A DNA stretch of 64,000 bases, taken from Micractinium sp. NFX-FRZ (lineage: Eukaryota; Chlorophyta; Trebouxiophyceae; Chlorellales; Chlorellaceae). The translations under genes and the position numbers were made by a program. Positions within the stretch are counted from its first letter, which is position 1. Every line of letters starts with the position of its first letter. Positions 62,904 to 64,000 of this stretch are shown here, piece after piece. The notes beneath the pieces were generated by a model. The model ran no database searches. It was not told where the DNA came from and worked only from the letters and a program-made list of their open reading frames with translations. The DNA lies in assembly GCA_029339195.1 (NCBI GenBank), contig JAPTJF010000035.1:1-64000 (forward strand). The letters are read 5' to 3'.

Positions 62904-63358
62904 ACCGGCTACTAGTGTCTGCCGCGATACGCCTGTGAGTGCGAGCAGGTCACAAGGCGGGCAGGCGCAGCGGGGCGAGCTGTATTTCGCCCGGAAGGCT
63001 CTGTCGCAAAGGAGCCCGGCTGCTCTGGGCTTCGCAGTGCAGGAGTAAGAGTGATGCAGCAGCTTGGATTTGAATCTGAGCACGGCGCCTAGCAGGGCAT
63101 GCCGTAATCCGCCGAGGGGGCGGGAGTCCTGCTGCCCATGCTGTCCTGCTGTGGCAGCGCGCTGTTGGGACGCCTGTGAAGCGGTTCCACACCCCAAACC
63201 AGCACTCCGTGCTTACAACTAACTGCAGAACTTGCATGGCAGGTTACATGAAAAAAGCAATTCATGGCGCTAGAGAACTGGGCAAAGCAAGGGGCTGTCG
63301 AGCCGAGGTCGACAGGCACCGCTCTGGCTTGGGTGCAGGGCAGGGCGGGGTGCAGCGC
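62904..63358. other. Upstream of oxidase; 3' UTR of right-edge ankyrin-type gene
   Basis: About 455 bp. The oxidase frame remains open upstream to about 63197 without an ATG. A TGTAA (minus) at 63244 suits the gene on the right. Confidence 0.5.
63244..63248 (-). terminator. Putative TGTAA poly(A) signal of right-edge gene
   Basis: TGTAA on the minus strand about 110 nt beyond the stop codon at 63359. Confidence 0.55.
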
Positions 63359-64000
63359 TCATGCCGGGTCAAGCGCCTCAAACACGCCTCTAAACAGCTT
63401 GGGCAGCACGTCAAAAGGCAGGTCAATGCAGGCGCAGCGGCAGGCGCGGCTCACGCACAGCACGGCGGTGCGCAGGCGCTGGCAGTCGGCCTGCAAGCCA
63501 GGCAGGCGTCAGCGCAGGGGGAGCGGGAGCACCGTCGACAGTTGGTGACATTGCAGCCAATGGCAGGGGGCAGTCTCAAAATGGGCATTGCCAGCACAAA
63601 AGCAATACGCGCTCAAGCACATAGGCCGCACCTGCGGCAGTCGCGCCACCAGGTGGGCGGCCTCGCGGGCCGAGCGCGCCAGCACGTCGGGCAGGGTGGC
63701 CGCCAGGCCAGGCACCTCTGCCGGCACCATCTGCCACTCCTCATCAGTCAGGGAGTAGTGGGCCACCAGAGCTGGGAACAGCGGGTCTATGTCTGCAAAG
63801 GGCCCAACACCGGGGGTGTAGTACAGGGCCTCCAGCATCTCTGCGGCCCGCCCGCCGCCCGTCTGCAGCAGCAGGCGCGCCGCCTGGGTGTGCCCGGACA
63901 TCAGGGCGAGGTTGATGGGCATCATGCCGCGGTAGTTGCGGGCGGCAGCTGCCTCAGCGGCAGAGGCTGGGTCGGAGGAGGCGATGAGGGCGCGGGTGAC
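63359..64000 (-). CDS. Ankyrin-type protein, C-terminal part (runs off right edge)
   Basis: Only the last two exons are visible: 63632..64000 (continuing right) and 63359..63490, in phase, giving 166 codons. The visible N-terminal part has an ankyrin-like helix pair (PINLALMSGHTQAARLLLQT). After that is a region without obvious repeats (ALYYTPGVGPFADIDPLFPA, HYSLTDEEWQMVPAEVPGLA) and a Cys/Arg-rich end (VSRACRCACIDLPFDVLPKL). I do not recognise the non-ankyrin part. It is unrelated in detail to the gankyrin-like gene at 52120. Confidence 0.65.

Overview
The window looks like nuclear DNA of a coccoid green alga, most likely a trebouxiophyte of the Chlorella, Micractinium or Coccomyxa type. It is GC-rich. 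Genes are broken by many introns of roughly 100-500 bp with GTGAG/GTGCG donors and TGCAG/CGCAG acceptors. Poly(A) signals are the chlorophyte-style TGTAA. Several proteins are specific to the plant lineage: the plastid-division dynamin DRP5B/ARC5, a BPG2-type plastid GTPase and a PsbP-domain lumenal protein. No prokaryotic operon, CRISPR array, transposon or tRNA/rRNA was seen. Most long open frames in the window are chance GC-rich readings across introns or on the antisense strand. The models below were built by joining exons on splice sites, reading phase and protein family conservation.

Layout from left to right: a (TGAT)n microsatellite at the edge; two tandem minus-strand glycosyltransferase family 61 genes (the left one is incomplete here); a plus-strand gene for a secreted protein of the Hcp1/type VI secretion tube family, with two introns; two minus-strand F-box/leucine-rich-repeat genes, the second with a 1-nt frameshift; a BPG2-type circularly permuted GTPase (minus) divergent from PCNA (plus); ATP-type PEP carboxykinase (minus, 19 exons) divergent from a MUL1/SP1-like RING E3 ligase (plus); a short-chain dehydrogenase (minus) divergent from a third F-box/LRR gene (plus); EIF1AD (minus) divergent from DRP5B (plus, 15 exons); a gankyrin/PSMD10-like ankyrin protein (plus); a four-TM protein of unknown function (minus); a PsbP-domain protein (minus); an FMN-dependent 2-hydroxy-acid oxidase with lactate-oxidase-like active-site residues (minus); and the 3' end of another ankyrin-type gene (minus) running off the right edge.

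Most genes are independent housekeeping genes. Several sit head-to-head over 300-350 bp intergenic regions that probably act as bidirectional promoters (BPG2/PCNA, PEPCK/RING E3, EIF1AD/DRP5B). Chloroplast biology is well represented: BPG2 (plastid ribosome assembly), DRP5B (plastid division), the PsbP-domain protein (thylakoid lumen) and possibly the RING E3 (outer-envelope SP1-like). The most unusual items are the intron-bearing Hcp-family gene, which suggests bacterial origin and domestication; the lactate-type residues in the 'glycolate oxidase'; partial exon duplications in PCNA; five GC-AG introns; and the F-box/LRR family with fixed intron positions and one decaying copy.
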